Of a stretch of DNA of 64,000 nt, positions 27,095-39,200 are shown piece after piece. The stretch is from the NCBI GenBank assembly GCA_024233005.1, contig JACKQE010000016.1:27642-91641 (forward strand), given 5' to 3'. The position numbers were made by a program, and so were the translations under genes. Each line of letters opens with the position of its first letter. The first letter of the stretch is position 1. The notes under the pieces are model-generated. The model was given only the letters and a program-made list of their open reading frames with translations. It made no database searches and was not told where the DNA came from. This DNA is from Akkermansiaceae bacterium (GTDB taxonomy: Bacteria; Verrucomicrobiota; Verrucomicrobiia; Verrucomicrobiales; DEV007).

Positions 27095-28396
27095 TCAGAC
27101 ATCCCAACCGGTCCGATAGCCCTCCTCGCGGGCCCACAACTTCATTCCGTCCGCATTTTCGACAAGATCGCCGGTCTGCGGGTCTACCTTGACGGCTCCG
27201 GTGGTGCGGTAGGCGATATTCCCAAGGTGGCAGAGGAGGGTGCTGATCTGGCCTTGGGCAATGGGCTGGTTGAGAGGTTCTCCTGAGGTGATGGCATTCA
27301 CCCAATTCTGGAAGTGGGGGACGTCGCTGGGCTTTTCGGTATTTTTGTCGATCTCCTTGCCATCAAGATCATAGGTCGTATATCCGGAGCCATTGAAATC
27401 CATTTCCCCCCCTTCCCCATAAACGGTTACAAAACTCACCTTTTCCGGTTTTCTCTGATGGCAACTGGTACCGCTCCAGGTAATCAGGCCTGACTTGCCA
27501 AAGGAATAGGCCGCCTCACAGGTGTCGGGAGTTTCCTGGTCATCTTCGAAATGGTAACGCCCCCCTTCGCAAGTCACCCGTTCCGGATACTGGACACCCA
27601 AAGCCCAGCGGGCAATGTCGAGGGAATGAATCCCGTTGTTGGCCAACTCTCCGCCACCGTAGTACCAGTGCCAATGCCAGTTGTAATGCACCAGATTGTC
27701 CTTGAAGGGACGATCCTGCGTCGGTCCCTGCCAGAGCGCCCAATTCAGACCTTCGGGAGGCGCCGCCGGTTGGCCTTTTCCGATGGTCTGGCGTTTATTG
27801 GCATACCAACAGCGGGCATGGAGCACGCGTCCAATGGCCCCTTCCCGCAATTTCTGGATGCCTGCGATGCAGCCCGGATAACTCCGTCGCTGAGTTCCCA
27901 TCTGCACTTTGCGATCGGTGGTTTTGGCAACCTCTACCACCTTGCGGGCTTCATAGGCATTGTAGCTTCCGGGTTTTTCCACGTAGACATGTTTTCCGGC
28001 ACGGCAGGCGGCGATCGCGGCCGGGGTGTGGCAAAAATTCGGCGTGGCGATGGAAATCGCGTCCAAGTCCCCGTCGTCGAGCATCCGGCGAAAATCTTCG
28101 ACGGCCTTGGGCTCCTTGCCGCCTTTGTCGACCACCGCCTTGGCGCCGGCAGCAAGTCGAACTTTGTCGACATCGCAAACATAGGCCAACTCAGCATTCG
28201 GAACATCCATCAAGGCGCTGATATGCCCGCGGCCTCGCCCCAGTCCCATGACCCCGACCCGGACCCGTTCATTCGCCCCTTTCGCCTGCCCCAACAGCAG
28301 ATTCGGGGCCATGGAGGCAGAGAGCATCGCGGCCGTCCCTCCGACGGATTTAATGAAGTGCCGACGATGGGTGGGGAGAGGGAGTTCAGGCTTCAT
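27095..28396 (-). CDS. TAT-exported Gfo/Idh/MocA oxidoreductase
   Basis: A 433-residue oxidoreductase with a twin-arginine signal (RRHFIKSVGG near residue 11), so it should be exported folded with its nucleotide cofactor. The Rossmann motif is GVMGLGRGRG. YVEKPGSYNAYEARKV contains the EKP motif, and GTQRRS, WHWHWYYGGGELANNGIHSLDIARWALG are typical of the exported subgroup in Planctomycetes and Verrucomicrobia. The substrate is unknown, probably a sugar derivative. It is divergent from the Dus gene with only 54 bases between. Confidence 0.88.
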   Translation of the reverse strand: MKPELPLPTHRRHFIKSVGGTAAMLSASMAPNLLLGQAKGANERVRVGVMGLGRGRGHISALMDVPNAELAYVCDVDKVRLAAGAKAVVDKGGKEPKAVEDFRRMLDDGDLDAISIATPNFCHTPAAIAACRAGKHVYVEKPGSYNAYEARKVVEVAKTTDRKVQMGTQRRSYPGCIAGIQKLREGAIGRVLHARCWYANKRQTIGKGQPAAPPEGLNWALWQGPTQDRPFKDNLVHYNWHWHWYYGGGELANNGIHSLDIARWALGVQYPERVTCEGGRYHFEDDQETPDTCEAAYSFGKSGLITWSGTSCHQRKPEKVSFVTVYGEGGEMDFNGSGYTTYDLDGKEIDKNTEKPSDVPHFQNWVNAITSGEPLNQPIAQGQISTLLCHLGNIAYRTTGAVKVDPQTGDLVENADGMKLWAREEGYRTGWDV

Positions 28397-28450
28397 GGTT
28401 CGATGCTAAAGCGGGCGCGGGGGATCCGTCAATCCTCTCCAGAGGGCGCA

Positions 28451-29518
28451 ATGACGGAGGAATCTTGGAATTCCGATTTCAGATTCCCCTTTCTTTGCTA
28501 CTGTTGGCGGGTGCTCCCCTGGTTCTCCCACCACGCTTTTCCCCTCTATCTTGCCCCGATGGCAGGCGTCACGGATCTGGTTTTCCGTCAACTTTGCAAA
28601 GAGCATGGAGCAGATGTCATGGTGACCGAATTCGTTTCCGCGGAGGGTATTCTCCAAGCCGACGCGAGAACCCGGAAATACACTGAATTTGATGATGCCC
28701 AACGACCGGTGGGCATCCAGTTGTTCGGCGCCGACGGTCGGCGCATGGGTGAGGCCGCCCGAAAAATCATCGATTGGAAGCAACCGGACTTCATCGACAT
28801 CAATTTTGGCTGTCCGGTGAACAAAGTGGTCTCGAAAAACGGGGGATCATCCCTGCTCAAGGACTGTCCCCTGCTCTCTGAAGTGGCTTCGGAAATCGTC
28901 CAGGCGGTTGGCCATCTCGTTCCCGTCACCGCCAAAATCCGGATCGGGTGGGACGCAGGTCAGATCAACGCTCCGGAAGTCTGCCGCCTCTTGGAAAACT
29001 GCGGCGTCCAAGCCGTGGCCGTCCATGGCAGAACCCGCTCCCAGGGTTATGGCGGTGAAGCCGATTGGGAGGTGATAAATGCCTGTGCCCATTCGGTCGA
29101 CATTCCGGTGATTGGCAATGGAGATCTCGTCTCCGCAGAAATGGTGGCCCGTCGAAAGGCCACTACGCGCGTCAGCGGCGTGATGATCGGACGCGCAGCG
29201 ATGAGCCATCCTTGGATTTTTCGGGAAACAAAGTACTGGCTCAGTCACGGAGAAATGCCTCCTCCAGTTTCGCTGCGCGGCCGTTGGGAACACATCCTGC
29301 GCCACGTCCAGCTCACCTTGGATTGGGGCCGTTACGGAGGAGAACGCCACACCCTGCAAGCACTGCGCTCACGACTGATGGCCTATTCCAAAGGCATGCC
29401 GGCCGGCAAACTGCTGCGTGGCCGGTTTTCTTCGATCTCTTCCCGTGCCGAGTTGGAAGACTTGGCGGCGGAGCATTTGGATCTGCACGAGGATTCTGAA
29501 GTTCCCTGTGCTGCTTAA
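28451..29518 (+). CDS. dus: tRNA-dihydrouridine synthase
   Basis: Dus enzymes reduce uridines in tRNA with FMN and NADPH. The 355-residue protein has APMAGVTDLVFRQLC, INFGCPVNKVVSKNGGSSLL with the catalytic Cys, VHGRTRSQGYGG and IGNGDLVSAE. SD-like AGAGGG lies 6 bases before the ATG at 28451. A GTG at 28511 would give the more usual length of 335. The frame is open far upstream, but that part is antisense to the oxidoreductase gene and is not coding. Confidence 0.9.
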   Translation: MTEESWNSDFRFPFLCYCWRVLPWFSHHAFPLYLAPMAGVTDLVFRQLCKEHGADVMVTEFVSAEGILQADARTRKYTEFDDAQRPVGIQLFGADGRRMGEAARKIIDWKQPDFIDINFGCPVNKVVSKNGGSSLLKDCPLLSEVASEIVQAVGHLVPVTAKIRIGWDAGQINAPEVCRLLENCGVQAVAVHGRTRSQGYGGEADWEVINACAHSVDIPVIGNGDLVSAEMVARRKATTRVSGVMIGRAAMSHPWIFRETKYWLSHGEMPPPVSLRGRWEHILRHVQLTLDWGRYGGERHTLQALRSRLMAYSKGMPAGKLLRGRFSSISSRAELEDLAAEHLDLHEDSEVPCAA

Positions 29519-29533
29519 AAGCGTGGCTTCAGG

Positions 29534-29559
29534 AACCGAAAATTAACTCCTTTTCGGTT
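29534..29559 (+). terminator. Hairpin after dus
   Basis: A perfect 9-bp stem (29534-29542 with 29551-29559) has an 8-base loop, 15 bases after the stop. The T-run is only the four T residues of the stem itself, so efficiency is uncertain. Confidence 0.4.
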
Positions 29560-29661
29560 TCATGGCGTCAGCCGGTGGCGTGTCCGGCCGGTTTTCTGAA
29601 TTACGGAATTCGCTCGCAACTGGGATAGGAAAAGGCATCTTGGCAAGGAACCGAACACTCC

Positions 29662-30162
29662 ATGAAGGAATACCCTCTCGATTGCCGCCCGGGCTCAGTG
29701 CCACGCTCTGTCAGCCAAATCCCGTTTTTTAGGGAAGTCGATCCGGCGTTGATCGAAAAACTGCTGCCTTCCGTCACCGTGCTGGACTGCGAAGCGGGGG
29801 ACATTATCACTTCTGAGGGCGACGATGATCAAACGCTGCACTTCCTGCTCAAAGGACGCGTCCGGGTCAAAAAGGACGGCACCATCATCGGAGCCATGGC
29901 CGAACCGGGCACGTTGTTCGGCGAAGTGGCTCTCCTCAAGGACGGCCCCCGCACCGCCACACTCGTCGCGGAGGACCATGTTTATTGCCTTCGGGTGAAA
30001 TCAGGCTTCCTCAACACCTTGAGTGTGGCTGAGCAGCACGCTTTTTCCGCCATCCTCTACCGTTTTCTGGCAAGGCTGCTCGCTGACCGACTCGACAAAA
30101 CATCCATCAAACTGGCCCGGGCTGAACAGATGTTCGCCGAGGAAAGAGCGAAACACTCCTGA
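29662..30162 (+). CDS. Cyclic-nucleotide-binding domain protein without DNA-binding domain
   Basis: A 166-residue protein with one cNMP-binding beta-roll. LFGEVALLKDGPRTATLVAED is the phosphate-binding cassette, including the Arg that contacts the cyclic phosphate. A C-terminal helix follows, with no helix-turn-helix, so it is not a CRP-type activator. It may work as a small sensor or anchor that interacts with a partner protein. It lies just before the 3' end of the megasynthase gene, in the opposite direction. A link to that pathway is not shown. Confidence 0.82.
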   Translation: MKEYPLDCRPGSVPRSVSQIPFFREVDPALIEKLLPSVTVLDCEAGDIITSEGDDDQTLHFLLKGRVRVKKDGTIIGAMAEPGTLFGEVALLKDGPRTATLVAEDHVYCLRVKSGFLNTLSVAEQHAFSAILYRFLARLLADRLDKTSIKLARAEQMFAEERAKHS

Positions 30163-30225
30163 CCCGGACAGCAGGGAGGATCACCCTCCATCCCACCGGG
30201 CCAGGCTCAAACGACAGCTCCCATC

Positions 30226-33200
30226 TCAGGCCTCCACACGGGGACTGGCTCCAAAGGCCTCCACTTTGTCCTCGGGAAGGAACCATCCCTGCATTTGAAG
30301 ACGGGCGGGTTCGATTCCAAGTTCGATCAAATAGGCGTAATGCGCCGTCGCATCTTCGACGGAGAGCGGTCCCAGTGTGGCCTTGACTTCGGGCTTTTGT
30401 CCGGTCAACAAACTGACCAACACACAGCCGGTGATTTCCGAGGCGTCGCGGCCCGCGAGGAAGCGGATCAGCCCCGTTTGGGCTTCTTCTGAAGCCTTTT
30501 CCGCCGCTTCCGGCAGGTAGATGGTCTCTTTCACAATACCCGGGGTGTGCAACTCCCCACCGGTGGTGAAGAGAATGTCCTCCTTTTCGAGGAGACGCTG
30601 CACCGCATCGGCGACCCGGAAAACCGGGGGGAAGGAATAATCGACCACCAAGGCACCGGGATTCAAGGACCGGATGTCCAGGATTCCCGGCAAATTGGTG
30701 GAAGCGACCACCAAGCTCGCAGTGTAAGCCTCGGCTGGAAGACCTCCGCCATTGGCCGCCACTGAAACATCCCCTTTGAACCCTGCTTTGCGCACCGCAT
30801 CACGCACCGAGCCAAGCTCGGCGTCGTTCAGGTAGGGGTCGCAGAGGATCAATTTGGCGGGATGGGACTGGGTTTGGAGCAACAACTCCAATGTACCGCG
30901 ACCGATGGATCCCAAACCGATGAATGCCAACGTTTCCCCTTCCAGCCCTCGACCGGCTTTCGCCAGAATCCCTTCAACGGAACGGATGATCGTGGCGGAA
31001 CGGGTGGCATCGCCGGTGGTGATGACCGGCAAATCCGTCCGCCCATCGATCCATCGTTCAATTTCACGGCCGTGATTGGTCGTCGAAGGAATCACGCCGG
31101 TCAGGGAAACCGTGCGGGCTCCTGCCTGGGCAGCCAATTCCAATGCCTCTAGAACCGGTTGTTTGATCCGTTCCAGATGCTTGTAAAAATCCACTTCGAA
31201 ACAAGGGAGCATGATGACCCCGATCCGCCCCATCGGCAATTCGTAGACATTGGTCAGGATTGGGCGACCGCCCATCCACCGTTCGGCGACCTCGTCCCGA
31301 GTCACGCCAGCCAAGGACGCCAGGACCTCCGGAATGTAGGTCAGGGCCACCGCATCCAAAGGCGGGGCACTCGTGCCCACCGTCTCGATTTCGATGTGTT
31401 CAAGATCTTCCACCCGGGGCGCTATCAGAGGAATTTCCGCGCCGCCCGACACCGATTCGGAGGCGGTGAGCAAATAGCGAGCCAGTTGCTCGATTGTCGG
31501 ATGGCGAAGGAACGCCTCCACGGGCACTTCACGATGGAACGCTGAGGAGACTTCGACCACAATCCGAAGCGCCATCAGGGAATCCCCGCCCATTTCAAAG
31601 AAATTGTCGGTGATCCCAAAGGCATCGGTTTCGAAACTGTGCCGGAAAATGTCCCAAAGCATTTTTTCGGCAGGCGTTTCGGGGGCCACCAAGGTAGCGT
31701 CCCCCGCCTTACCAAAGGAGGGGACCGGCAAGCGACGACGGTCGACTTTCCGGTTTGGGGTCAAAGGCATTTCGTCCAAAACCACAAAATACGAAGGAAT
31801 CATCCCGGCTGGAAGCCTGTCGGCGAGGTAATGACGCAATTCGCCCACAAGGTCGGATGGAGCACCAGGTTCGGTGACGAGATAGGCCACCAGCCCTTCT
31901 CCTGCAGGCAGGTCAGTCCTCTTGGCGACGACTGCCTGACGAACGGAAAGATGGGACGCAATTTGGGATTCCAATTCACCCAGTTCGATTCGGACCCCTC
32001 GGACTTTGACTTGGAAATCCACCCGACCGAGGCACTCAAGCCGTCCGTCCGGCAGCCATCGTGCCAAATCCCCCGTGCGGTAGATTCGCTCCGACGTGCC
32101 ATCGGGAAGTTTGTGTGCAACAAAAGCGGCCTCGGTGAGATCAGAACGGTTCCGGTAGCCTCTGGCCAAACCGTCACCGCCGATATAAAGCTCTCCCGTG
32201 AAACCGGCAGGCAACGGTTGCCGGTGTCTGTCAAGCACGTAAACCCGAGTATTGTCGATGGGGCGTCCAATACTGACGCATTCCAAGCCTTCGGTGATCC
32301 GCTCCACCGTTGACCAAACAGTGGTCTCGGTGGGGCCATAGAGATTCCACACCTCCTTGGCACTGTTGACCAATGTATTGGCCAGTTCCCGAGGCAGCGC
32401 CTCACCACCACAGAGAATGCGCAGATCGGAGCGGCCTTCCCAGCCCGCCTCAAGCAGCAACCGCCAGGTCGCGGGTGTCGCCTGCATGACACTGATCTCT
32501 TCGGCATCAAGCAACCGGGCCAACCGTCTTCCATCTTTGACTTCGTCCCGGTTCGCCACAACAACCTGCGCACCATGGAGGAGGGGGAGGAAAACCTCGA
32601 GAACGGAAATATCGAAAGACAGAGTCGTCACGGCCAGCAACCTGTCTTCGGTCGAGATCCCTGGCCGGTCGGCCATGGAACCAAGGAAATTCATCACAGC
32701 ACGGTGGGGAATTTCCACGCCCTTGGGGATGCCGGTGGAACCGGAAGTGTAAATGACATAAGCGAGATCGTCCGCGGTGATCCCCGAAATGGCTGGGGCC
32801 TCAACTCTCGGCTCAATGTCCTCGGCAGCCAGAGTGATCCAGGGCCCAGAGGGCAGCCGATCCATGAGCTCCTTGCTGGTCAGAATCACGGCCGGAACAG
32901 CGTCCTGAAGCATCAATTGAAGCCGCTGGGCGGGAAATTCCGGGTCCAAAGGCACATAGGTGGCCCCTGCTTTGAGCACGCCCAACAATGCCGCCACCAT
33001 TTCCACGCCGCGGCCCATGGCCACCCCGACGAGTCCCCGAGGGAGCACTCCGGCTGCGATCAGCGCTTCGGCCACCCCATTGGAAAGACGGTCGACTTCC
33101 GCATAACTGAGTTCGCGATCTCCGCAACTCACCGCCGTGCGGTCTCCATGCCTTGCCGCGGATTTCGTGAAGGCCTCATGGAGCAAATCACCTGAAACCG

Positions 33201-36200
33201 GTTTGGTGGTTTGATTCCAAGCACTGAGAACCAGATCAGCCCCGGCGGCATCAAGCAGGGCGATTTCCGAAACCCGGGATTCCGGCGAGGCAATCATCTG
33301 ACGGACCACTTGTTCGAACAATCCACTAAGGCGGTCGATCGTGGCCGCATCGAAGAGGTCACGATTGTACTGCCAACACCCATAAAGATTGCCACCGGCT
33401 TCCTCGACGACCAGCGTGATTTCGAATTGTGCCTGCCGGGTCGTGAGGTCCACGGTTTCCATCGACAAATCGCCGATATGGAAGGTGTGCCCCCCCTGGC
33501 CGATGAGGAACACCGCAATCCCCTGCTCATCCACCCCGGGGATACGCTCCATGGAAAAAGAAACCTGGAACAACGGAGACCGTCCCGGATCACGCGGCAC
33601 CCGCAGTTTGTCGACCAATTTGGCGAGAGGATACTGTTGGTTTTCCAGTGCTCCGTTGACTCTTTGCCGGGTCATCGAGAGGAACGCGGAGATCGTGGGA
33701 TCGTCGGTGAAATCTGCCCGCAAAGGAACCGGATTGATGAAGTAACCAACCACCTTTTGAAGGTCCTGTTGGGTCCGGCCTGCCAGCGGCACGCCAACGA
33801 TCAGATCATCCTGGTTACAATACCGATGCAGCAAAATCTCGTAGGCGCTGAGCAAAGCCATGAAAACGGTGACTTGATGCTCGCGGGCAAACACTTGGAT
33901 CGATTCCGACAAGATTTCATCCAGTTGGAAACCGTGAGTGCCACCGTTGAAAGTTTGCAGGGCGGGCCGCGGTCGATCGGTCGGAAGATCGATCCCTGAC
34001 GGAGCCCCGGCCATTTGGTCTTTCCAGTAGGCCAGCATGGCGTCGGCGGCCGGAGCGTTGAGGTGTTCCCGCTCCCAACTGACAAAATCGGCGTAGGTCG
34101 CCGCGTTTTTCTCATATCGAGGCTGGCGGCCGGACTTGACGGCGAAGTAGGCTTCGATCAGATCCTGCATGAGGAGCACCACAGACCAAGCATCCGAAAT
34201 GATATGGTGCATGGCGAGCAGAGCAACGTGAGCCTGATCGGAGGTGCGGAACAACTCCAGGCGGACAACCGGTCCCCGGGTCAGGTCAAAGGGACGGTTG
34301 GCATGCTCAGAGATCAGTTCCTTGAGCGCGGCGTCATCGAGAGCACTGCAATCGTGTTCCCGGAAATCAATCGTCCCTCCCTTTCGAAGCACTTGAACCG
34401 GCTCGCCCTCACGGGTTTCAAACACCACGTCGAACATCGGATGCTGCCGATAAAGATGGGCAAATGCCGCCTTCATGGCCTCGATGTCCAAAAGCGGGCG
34501 GAATTTTCCGCTGAAAATAAGATTGTAAGCCGAAGAATCAGGCGCCAAGCGATTGAGGAACCAGAGCGCGCGTTGACCTTCCGAGAGAGGAAACACCTCC
34601 GGCATCTCACCCGTCGGCAGGAAGGGCACCATGGAGGATGCTCCTGCCGAGGCAGCTCCCGTGTCTGTCTCGCCGCCAGAATTTTCGAGCAATTTTTCAA
34701 GAACCGGAACCGACAAGTCGCGAATATTGGGGCCATTGAGAACACTCCCCATCGGCATGGCGAATCCGAGTTTTTCCTCGATTCGGTTGACCAATTCGAT
34801 GGCCATCAAGGAATCAAGACCGAGGTTGGTGAGGGGTGTTTCCCTGTCGATCCGGGAGCTTTCGGTTCCCAGAACGGCGGCAACTTGGGCGGCAATGAGC
34901 TCCTCAACCAGCCCTTGCCGCTTGTCCGAAGGCGCTTCAAGAATACGGGCGGCGGCCGAATCGCCGCCTCCTCCATCCCCGTTGCGTGGGACGACGTGGT
35001 TGAAGATTTTGGAACTGCCTACCGAGGGACTAAATCGCGCCAAAGCAGTCCAATCCACCCGCGCGGCGCCAAGTTGCCCGCCATCTTTGGTCACGCCAGT
35101 GCGGAAAAGGGAAATTGTTTCATCCAGATTGGTCGATGCCAGCCCTACTTTTTCGAGATATTGCTGGGTCTTCTCGTTTCTTGCCACAAAGCCAGCTCCA
35201 GTGATGGCCCCCCAATTGAAAGTCAGGGCCGGCAAGCCTTGGGCGCGGCGATGATGCGCCAATTGATCCAGGAAGACGTTGCCCGCGTTGTAGTTCGATT
35301 GCTTGACGGCCCCGATGAACGCCGAGAAAGACGAGAAGCAAATGAAATGCTCCAAGGGGATTCCCAAGGTGGCCTGATGGAGGTTCCACGCACCGAGCAT
35401 TTTGGGCCGCAACACACTGCTGAAGCGTTCTTCATCAAGTTCCACGATAAATTCATCGTCCAGAACCATGGCGCCGTGAATAACTCCCACCAAAGGAGCG
35501 CCAGAATTTTGGATCTCGGCAACAACTCGGTCCACATCCTCCCGATGCGTTGCGTCCCCGCGGGCATCCAGGATGGTCACTCCTTGTGACCGCAGCGTCT
35601 CGATTTCCAAAGCAGCATCCTCCTTGGGACCGCTCCGGCTCATGAGGGCAAAATGACGCGCCCCGTTGGCCGCCATCCATTTCACCAACTGCAGACCAAA
35701 CCCACCGGCTCCTCCGGTGACAAGCCAGGTGCCACGATCATGAAAAAGACGACCTTCTTCGGTGGAAGGACCGACGGGAATGGGTTGGACGGCAAAATCC
35801 AGAACATTTTTGCCGATGTGTTTGCCTGCCGCCATGTAGCGGAAGGCTTCAACCACTTCCGTGATGGGGAAATCGGTATGCGGCAGCGGCACATAGGTCT
35901 TGCTCGCGAACTTACTTTCCAACGCGGAGAACATTTCGGCCACGTATTCGGGCTTGTGTTCGAGGTGCTGTGCCAAATCGATGACAAAAAAGCTGATGTT
36001 GTTGCGGAGGGGTTCCAGACCAATTTTGGAATTTCCGTAGACATCAACCTTGCCGATTTCCATGTAGCGCCCGAAGGTAGCGAGCAGGCTGAGGTTTTTG
36101 GGGATAAAGTCCCCGGCCAGAGAATTGAGGACCGCATCAACGCCCCTCCCGTCCGTGATCTCCATGATCCGGTCGGCAAAGACAAGGGAGCGGGAATCCA

Positions 36201-39200
36201 GCACATGGTGCACCCCCATGTTTTCGAGGAGTTTCCGTTTCTCCGGAGAACCCGCGGTCGAGAAAATGGTCAACCCCAGATCCAGCGCAATCTGGATGGC
36301 GGCCTGCCCCACACCACCGGTACCGGCATGAATGAGAATACTTTCGCCTTTCCTCATGCGGCCCAGCTCATTGATGGCGTAATGAGTGGTCAGAAAGACC
36401 GTTGGCAACGTGGCGGCAGCCACAAATGGCATGTCGGCGGGTTTGCGGAAAACCATGCTGCGGTGCACGGTGACATGGCTGCGGAAACAATAGGGAGCCA
36501 TCCCCACCACTTCGTCCCCGGGCTTGAGGTCTTTCACTCCCTGGCCAACCCGGATCACGACCCCAGAAAAATCGTCCCCAAACCAACGCAGGTCTTGAGG
36601 ATTTCCCGGATACATCCCCAAAGCCTTCATGACATCGCGGAAATTAATTCCGCCAGCTTTGACGAGGACTTCGATCTCTCCCGGATCAGGCGCACGACGC
36701 CCGGTCTCATTGAGGCTGAGATTGGTCAGGATACCCGGCTTCGAGACCTGCAATCGGTATGGCAAGGCGTCAGGAGCTGAAGCCGCGTCCCGGGTTCGCA
36801 CCGGCAGTTCCTCGGATTTGATGCGATGAACGCGACGCACCCAACGTTGCGATCCACGGTAGGCCAGTTCCAATTCCCCATCGGAAAGCAGGACTTCATC
36901 GGCCACGTCCAAGGGATCCCCCGCGCCCTTCCGACCATCCAGATCGATCAAAGTCCACTGGTATTCCGCAATTTCATTGTTGGCCACCCGGAGCAAACCG
37001 GCAATGGGCGAATGAGCCAGTCCAGAAACAGCATCGTCTGGAATCACCGAAAGCGATGACCGGGTGAGGAAGAAAAATTTCGGCCGGGTAGTCCAGGTCC
37101 GGGAAGCGACCAGCTTGATCAAGGCATGAACATGCCTGACTCCAAATGCCTGGGAGGCATCCAGATCCGCCTCCGACATGCCGTCAATTTCAGAGGTGCC
37201 GAGCGTCAAGGCATGAACCACTGCCACCGGAGGAGTGCCTTGGGCGTTCAAATGATCGAAGGCGTCATTGATGGCTCCCAAGTCACCATTCACGGTTACG
37301 ATTTGGGCGCCTTGTTTCGCCAAGGCATTGGCATAGGGGGAACAGGTGGCATCTGATCCAATGAGGAGAATGGTGCCGCATGGAGCATTCTCAGGCGGAG
37401 CCACCTCCATGACAGGGGCTTTCCCAATGAAGCAGGCCTGCTGATCTTCCCCGGATTTGGGGGAACTGATGAACGACGTGACTTCCCGGAAACCACTATC
37501 TTGCAAAAGCTCTTCCCATTGCCGACGACTAAGAAGGGCGGAATGGGTGCGCAGATCGGAATCGCGGAAACGCCACCACCCCGGAAGGAGTCCAAACACA
37601 TTGTCCAGAGGAGCCCGACGCCAAGTCACTTCCAAAAAGAGAAACAGACCATCAGGAGCTAGACACTGCTGGACGACGGCCAATGATTTCCGCAAGTCCG
37701 CGGTGGCATGAATCACATTGCTCGCCAGAACAATGTCGAAGTTGTGGGTAGGCAGTCCTTGGTCAGCGGGAGATTTCTCCACGTCAAAAACCGTGTATTC
37801 AACGAACGGATAGGCTTCCCCAAATTTTTCCTTCGCCGCTGCGAGGAACATGGGACCGTTGTCCGAAAAGAAATACTCTGTCCGGTCGGCCGGCAAAACT
37901 GGAAGCACCCTCCGTGTCAGGGAACCCGTTCCGGCACCAATTTCCAAAATCCGGAGAGCCCGCCGTTCAGGCAAATTAGCCACCGCTTTACCGATCGCCT
38001 CCTTGATGAGTTCATTGATCACCGGAAAGTCGGCACCATCCCGATAAAAGGTTTCCAACAAATTGGAAGAGCCGCCCGGGAACAGGATGGAAATGGGGTC
38101 AACCTCACCACTCAAGACTCCGGCGAGTTTGGGGCCGGTTGCTCTCGAGAGAGCGACCTCAGAGGCAAATTTGGGCAAATCCTTGGCCAACTTGTCCAAG
38201 TCCCGTAGGGCGTTGCCACGTTCCGGCACCTTGACCACTTCCCAGCTATCATCGCTTTCAGAGCGCAGCCAACCGCCTTCCGTCAAAGCCACGAAATGCC
38301 CATAGACAAGCTTGCGATGCTGCTCGGCAATGTCGAAAGCTTGCATCGCTTTGTCCACGGTGATGCGCTCGCCCAGCTGGGGACACCATCCCAAATCGAG
38401 ATAGGCGTTGATAATGAATTGCCGGGCCGCCGCATCAATACGGGGCATAAAATTTTCGTAATGATCGGACAATCCATGGGCTTCATAATGCTTCAAGACG
38501 ACAGCATCGGATGCAGCAACAATTTCCGAGGGAGACGCCAGCCGGGCGGATCCATCCAATCGGGTGCCCTTGAGGCGGGCAATCTCCCAACGATTTTGGT
38601 AAAGACATTTTTCCAGGTCACTGCCGTCAGCCTGATCCACGTGATCGGCCCGGAAACCCAGGATTTCTGCAATCAGCGCCCCATCATCGTCGTAGACCAT
38701 GATGTCTGCCATCACATACTCTGGATTGTCCCCCACCAAGCGCCCGTGTGCCCACAGTCTTGCGGGAGGCTTCGCTACGTGCAACCGGATACTGCGGATG
38801 GTGGCCGGGAGGTAGAAATGATCGGTCGCCTTGGTACCGTCGGCGTATACCTGGGCGCCTTTTACGGTATGGAAACACGCATCGAGAAGCGCGGGATGGA
38901 AATGAAACTGGGAAAGGGAATCGAGAATTCCATCTGGAACGACCACTTCGGCGAATGATTCGCCTTTGCGTCGCCACACATTTTGCAGGTGCTGGAAATT
39001 GGGGCCAAACTGATACCCGGCCTTCGCGTAATCGTCGTAATACTGCTCGTGAGTAAAATGCTCCAGGAGAGGCTTTCTAAGAGTCTCAAAATTCACTGCA
39101 GGCACATCTGGCCGCGGAATTTTTCGAAGCACCCCTTGGGAATTCAATTCCCAGTCCCGACGGTCGCCAGTGCTGCTGAAAACCTGAAAGACTCTTGTTT

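Noticed and set aside
29571..29588. GCCGG/CCGGC repeat upstream of the cNMP-binding gene as an operator
   Set aside because: Only 5 bp, no conserved spacing. Not enough to call a site.
30226..31410. SDR-type thioester reductase or glutamyl-tRNA reductase assignment of the terminal domain
   Set aside because: The TGATGFLG motif and Tyr-x3-Lys are absent. The GluTR-like reading lacks the N-terminal catalytic Cys region. AAR fits better in motif order.
34015..36780. Long plus-strand frames (524 and 375 codons) antisense to the megasynthase
   Set aside because: They are codon-bias shadows of the PKS-NRPS gene, and no protein family is recognisable.
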